DNA of 32,861 nt from contig CAKPLQ010000014.1 in the NCBI GenBank assembly GCA_934167685.1, positions 1 to 32,861 of the forward strand, in the 5' to 3' direction. The position numbers and the translations under genes are program-made. Numbering within the stretch: position 1 is the first letter of the stretch; every line of letters begins with the position of its first letter. Source of the DNA: an uncultured Clostridia bacterium (GTDB taxonomy: Bacteria; Bacillota; Clostridia; TANB77; CAG-508). Shown here in pieces: positions 29,775 to 32,861 of this stretch. The notes beneath the pieces are model-generated. The model was not told the origin of the DNA, searched no databases, and saw only the letters and a program-made list of their open reading frames with translations.

Positions 29775-30614
29775 AACAAAAGGGAGAAAACACCAATAGA
29801 TGAAACAAAAGAAAATTTAAGCTCAGAAATAGGAGTAAATATAACAGCAGAAACAAAACAAGTGGGAGAAGAAGCAAATGGAGGTGCATCAACAGTAACA
29901 AGTACAACTAAACCATATTTACCAACAGGATTTACACAAGTGACAGGTACAAATTTAGATACAGGTTTAACAATCCAAGACAGTAAAGGAAATCAATATG
30001 TATGTGTAGAAGTGCCAATGACCAAAGAAGTATATCCAACAGCAGGACTAACAAGTACTCAGTATGCAGAGTTAAAGAAAAAGATGTTAAAAAGTGTATA
30101 GCAAAATGGGGGATTTTATGTTGGAAAATATGAAACAGGAATAGAAGAAACTCCAAAAACATCTGGCTTAAGTTCAACAGCACCAACAGAAATACCAGCA
30201 ATAAAGCAAAATGCATATCCATATAATAATGTAACATGTAGTCAAGCACAAGCATTAGCAAGTAGTATGGAATCTGGAAGTTATAATACAAGCTTAATGT
30301 TTGGAGTACAATGGGATTTAGTATTGAAATATTTAGAGACAAAAGGAACAGCCCAAGCAGATTTGAAAACAGATAGTACGAGTTGGGGAAATTATAAAAA
30401 TAATTTATGGAATATAACAAATGCAAATTCAAAATATGCACCAAATGGTTCGGGATGGACACTAGAGTATGCGACTTCTAATTCAAGTTATCCTTGTGCT
30501 GGTCGAGGAGGCGGTTACAGTTACAGTGGTAGCAATTATCCAGCAGCCTACCGTAATGGCGACGGTACCACCTCTTACAACGGCATCATGAGTTTCCGTA
30601 TTTCACTTTATTAA
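29775..30614 (+). pseudogene. Remnant of a secreted protein with a C-type-lectin/FGE-like C-terminus
   Basis: One frame runs from 29775 to 30614 with a single internal TAG at 30099-30101; the reading is KKKMLKSV-stop-QNGGFYVGKYETG, so protein similarity continues across the stop. No start codon with a ribosome binding site or signal peptide is present, so the 5' end (secretion or prepilin-type anchor) seems lost. The N-part is Thr/Gly-rich (GGASTVTSTTKPYLPTGFTQ). The C-part has NVTCSQAQALASSM, MFGVQWDLVLKYLE, DSTSWGNYKNN and the end RGGGYSYSGSNYPAAYR, with a final MSFRISLY. This is the layout of formylglycine-enzyme/C-type-lectin-fold surface proteins; the GNVWEW-like segment normally before WTLEY is missing. 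Base composition jumps to much higher G+C after about 30495. Confidence 0.7.
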
Positions 30615-30684
30615 ATCATAAATCTGATTCCAGTACAGCGATACACTAGAAGGAGCTCGTATAAAGAATTAAATAAAAAATTAA

Positions 30685-30756
30685 TACACCGATGGAACCG
30701 GTTCTCAACGGTGCCAAATAAAAAATGCACGGCAGAGAACCGGTCCCAAACGTGCA
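30685..30756. repeat. Paired palindromic repeat, locus F
   Basis: Unit 1 is 30685-30715 (degenerate arms TACACCGAT / AACGGTGCC, core GGAACCGGTTCTC). Unit 2 is 30726-30756, in the opposite orientation and identical to the first unit of locus E. Centres are 41 bases apart. The rest of the 30615-30775 gap shows no other feature. Confidence 0.88.
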
Positions 30757-30775
30757 AATGAAAGAGAGGTAAAGA

Positions 30776-32497
30776 ATGAGAAAATTACCAAACGGAATGA
30801 GTAACTATGAAGATATAGTTGCAGAAAATAGAATATATATAGATAAAACAATGTATATAGAAAAAATGGAAGATTTAGCGGATAAAACAATAATGTTTTT
30901 GCGTCCAAGAAAATTTGGAAAAACGTTGTTTACAAGTACATTGGAGTGTTACTACGATAAAAATAGAGCAAATAAGTTTGAAGAATTATTTGGAAAAACA
31001 TATATAGGAAAAAATCCAACACCAAACAAAAACAGATATTGTATATTAAGATTTAACTTTTCTGGGATAAGCACTAATAATTTGGAAGAAACGATAAAAG
31101 GATTTAAAAACAGTACAATAGAATCAATTAAAATATTTATAGCGAGATATGGACTTGATTTTTATATAAATGAAAAACAAGAAGCAGAAGAAATACTAAA
31201 TAGCTTATATACAGCATTTTATATCCAAAAAGAAAATGAAAAAATATACATAATAATAGACGAATATGACCATTTTGCAAATGAACTATTAGGATTTAGA
31301 ACAGACGAGTTTAAAAACTTAGTGGCTAAAAATGGAAAGATAAGAAAATGGTATGAAATATTAAAAAAGGGAACAGAAACAGTAGTAGATAGAATATTTA
31401 TAACGGGAGTAGCACCAGTAACATTAGATAGTACAACAAGTGGATTTAATATAGCAAATGATATAACTAAAGATATGGAATTTAATGATATGCTAGGATT
31501 TAGTAAAACTGATGTAAAATACTTGATGACAGAACTAGAGATAACAGAAGAAAAACAAGAGGAACTATTGCCAATAATAAAAGCCAATTATGATGGATAT
31601 GTGTTTTCAAATGAAATAAAAGAAAATATGGAACAATACAAAATGTATAACTCAAATATGACATTATATTTTTTGAAAAAATATATAATAAAAAATGCAA
31701 TCCCAGACGAGTTGGTAGACACCAATATAATAAGTGATTACGGAAAAATAGAAGCCTTTATGGATTTATGTCAAAATATGAACAAAATAGAATTACTAGA
31801 AAAAATAGTGGCAGAAGAACCAGTAGAAAGTGAACTAACAGAAAAGTTTAATGCAGAAATAAGCTTTGGAGAAAAAGAACTAATTTCATTGCTATTTTAT
31901 TTAGGGTATTTAACAATTGTAAAAGTTGGTTTTAGCAAGTGCAGTTTTAAAATACCAAATGATGTAATAAGAAAAATATATAGCGATTATTTTTTAGAAT
32001 ATATAAGTAGAAAAGCAAAAATAATAACGAATAAAATAGATACAGAGAAAATGGCAGAAGAACTTATACTAGAAGGAAAAATTGCCAAAGCAATGGAAAC
32101 ACTTGGAACATTCTTAACAAACTTATCAAATAGAGATTATCAACGTTTTGATGAAAAATATATAAAAGTAATATTTTATTCAATATGTAGAATGATAGGG
32201 GCAGTATATGTAAAATCCGAGCTAGAAGTTGGAGGAGAATATGCAGACATATTAATAATTCCAAGAGAAAAGCTAAACGAGAGATATGGAGTATTATTAG
32301 AATTTAAATATATAAAACAAGAAGATTATAATAAAAATCCAGAGTTGTTGGCTCAAAAACAAGAAGAAGCTAAAGAACAATTAAAAAGGTATGTAAAAAC
32401 AGAAGAATTACAAGCAATACCAAATTTAAGAAGTTATGCAGTAGTGGTAGTAAAAGATAAAATATATGTTGATGAAATTAAAGGGGAGGAAAAATAA
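30776..32497 (+). CDS. AAA-ATPase-like/PD-(D/E)XK nuclease-like protein
   Basis: 573 residues. The N-terminal AAA-ATPase-like domain (PF09820 type) reads LPNGMSNYEDIVAENRIYID, then Walker A FLRPRKFGKTLF and Walker B IYIIIDEYDHFANELLG, then VVDRIFITGVAPVTLDSTTS. The C-terminal domain (PF08011 type, about 440-570) has the PD-(D/E)XK nuclease core: ELEVGGEYADILI for the Asp and GVLLEFKYIK for the Glu-x-Lys. These proteins occur in many copies in gut Bacteroidetes and Clostridia; their role is unknown and a mobile or defence-related function has been suggested. GAGAGG precedes the ATG. It is preceded by repeat pair F and its stop touches the next start (TAAATG), so the downstream gene may be co-transcribed. 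Confidence 0.9.
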   Translation: MRKLPNGMSNYEDIVAENRIYIDKTMYIEKMEDLADKTIMFLRPRKFGKTLFTSTLECYYDKNRANKFEELFGKTYIGKNPTPNKNRYCILRFNFSGISTNNLEETIKGFKNSTIESIKIFIARYGLDFYINEKQEAEEILNSLYTAFYIQKENEKIYIIIDEYDHFANELLGFRTDEFKNLVAKNGKIRKWYEILKKGTETVVDRIFITGVAPVTLDSTTSGFNIANDITKDMEFNDMLGFSKTDVKYLMTELEITEEKQEELLPIIKANYDGYVFSNEIKENMEQYKMYNSNMTLYFLKKYIIKNAIPDELVDTNIISDYGKIEAFMDLCQNMNKIELLEKIVAEEPVESELTEKFNAEISFGEKELISLLFYLGYLTIVKVGFSKCSFKIPNDVIRKIYSDYFLEYISRKAKIITNKIDTEKMAEELILEGKIAKAMETLGTFLTNLSNRDYQRFDEKYIKVIFYSICRMIGAVYVKSELEVGGEYADILIIPREKLNERYGVLLEFKYIKQEDYNKNPELLAQKQEEAKEQLKRYVKTEELQAIPNLRSYAVVVVKDKIYVDEIKGEEK

Positions 32498-32861
32498 ATG
32501 GGAAAACCAGAAAACAGAGTAATAGCAGGAGTGCTAGTTATAGCTGTAATATTAGTTGGAATAGCATATGCAGCAATAACAAATGTAACCTTAAATATAA
32601 AAGGAACAGGAAATGCGCAAGCAAGTAAAGATAATTTTGCAGTAGAATTTGTAGGAGAGCCAACCACAGGAGGAAAAGGAACAACAACGGCAACAATAAA
32701 TACAGCCAAAAGAACAGAAGGAACTATGAATGTAACAGGATTAACAGCCAAAGGAGATACAGCGACAGCAACATACACAGTACGAAATTTAAGTCAAGAC
32801 TTATCAGCAGATTTAACAGCAGAAGCAACAAGTTCAAATCAAAGTTATTTTGAGGTAATAT
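32498..32861 (+). CDS. Secreted protein, TasA/camelysin-like, 3'-truncated
   Basis: 121 complete codons before the window ends. The N-terminus is MGKPENRVIAGVLVIAVILV followed by GIAYAAIT: a charged start, one hydrophobic helix and an AYA-A signal-peptidase-like site. The mature part is Thr/Asn/Gly/Ala-rich and beta-like (TNVTLNIKGTGNAQASKDNF, TATYTVRNLSQDLSADLT). This resembles TasA/CalY family proteins, which are exported with a dedicated signal peptidase (SipW) and form biofilm or surface fibres, but the conserved FxD-type starts are not obvious, so the family call is tentative. GGGGAGGA precedes the ATG. Codons use many GCA/ACA, slightly different from the gene before. Confidence 0.55.
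   Translation, partial: MGKPENRVIAGVLVIAVILVGIAYAAITNVTLNIKGTGNAQASKDNFAVEFVGEPTTGGKGTTTATINTAKRTEGTMNVTGLTAKGDTATATYTVRNLSQDLSADLTAEATSSNQSYFEVI

Noticed and set aside
29932..30462. Minus-strand 176-residue Leu/His/Tyr-rich ORF
   Set aside because: This is the antisense shadow of the surface-protein remnant; the composition is typical of reverse-strand reading of A-rich coding DNA and no start signal is present.
3840..30756. CRISPR array as an explanation for the 31-bp repeats
   Set aside because: The units are palindromic, occur in twos spread over 27 kb with 5-15 bases between units, and have no spacers or cas genes.
3840..30756. Ordinary terminators as the full explanation for the 31-bp repeats
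   Set aside because: Some copies do end in T-runs, but the fixed internal core, the pairing, independence from gene direction and presence between co-directional genes go beyond what terminators need. Termination may still be a secondary role.
29775..32861. A complete diversity-generating retroelement
   Set aside because: No reverse transcriptase, accessory gene or template repeat was found in the window; only the target-like C-terminus is present.
1..32861. tRNA or rRNA genes
   Set aside because: No G+C-rich cloverleaf-like segment or rRNA-like sequence was seen on either strand; the G+C-rich islands are the palindromic repeats and the remnant's 3' end.

Overview
The window looks like chromosomal DNA from a low-G+C, spore-forming Firmicute of the Clostridia type, probably an uncultured gut lineage. 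The reasons are strong A+T bias, codons ending in A or T, classic AGGAGG ribosome binding sites, and sporulation genes (ytxC, spoVAC-spoVAD-spoVAE, a SpoVB-like flippase) next to a PASTA-domain Ser/Thr kinase with its PP2C phosphatase. Most of the window is housekeeping chromosome with small accessory insertions.

Layout. 1-1142: tail of a dicarboxylate/amino-acid:cation symporter and a 72-residue membrane protein. 1192-4850 (minus): ytxC, a GH57 glucan branching-type enzyme and a Lys-rich DUF4912 protein. 4958-6299: promoter, attenuator-like leader and the infC-rpmI-rplT operon, with infC probably starting at ATA. 6386-8494: a 5'(3')-deoxyribonucleotidase-like phosphatase and IMP dehydrogenase. 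8542-10481: a forespore-type promoter and spoVAC-AD-AE. 10537-12684: a small unknown gene, a 60-residue prepilin-like peptide followed by a divergent A24-peptidase-like membrane protein, and a ROK sugar kinase. 12764-17752: mtaB, a minus-strand RelA/SpoT-like pair, a U32 protein and rlmN. 17829-20573: prpC and prkC. 20648-21085: a coiled-coil gene built from a 42-bp tandem repeat. 21359-25094: rsgA-rpe-pgi and an acyl-ACP thioesterase. 25120-27626: divergent spoVB-like gene and ruvB. 27713-28835: a queH-GNAT fusion broken by one base. 28857-29585: a Cys-containing orphan. 29775-30614: remnant of a surface protein with a C-type-lectin/FGE-like end. 30776-32861: an AAA-ATPase/PD-(D/E)XK protein and the start of a secreted TasA/camelysin-like protein.

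The least expected feature is a family of 31-bp, G+C-rich, near-palindromic repeats (core GGGACCGGTTCTC inside arms of the TGCACCGTT / AACGGTGCA type). They occur strictly in pairs at six intergenic sites (12 units). One pair is an exact inverted repeat, and another supplies the last codons of the spoVB-like gene. I do not recognise this family. Second is the RelA/SpoT-like synthetase, whose N-terminal domain is duplicated in a 58-residue protein encoded just upstream. Together they look like a mobile two-gene alarmone-type module, possibly toxin-antitoxin.

Limits: all domain calls come from reading the sequence. No database search, folding or composition calculation was run. No tRNA, rRNA, CRISPR array, transposase or reverse transcriptase was seen.
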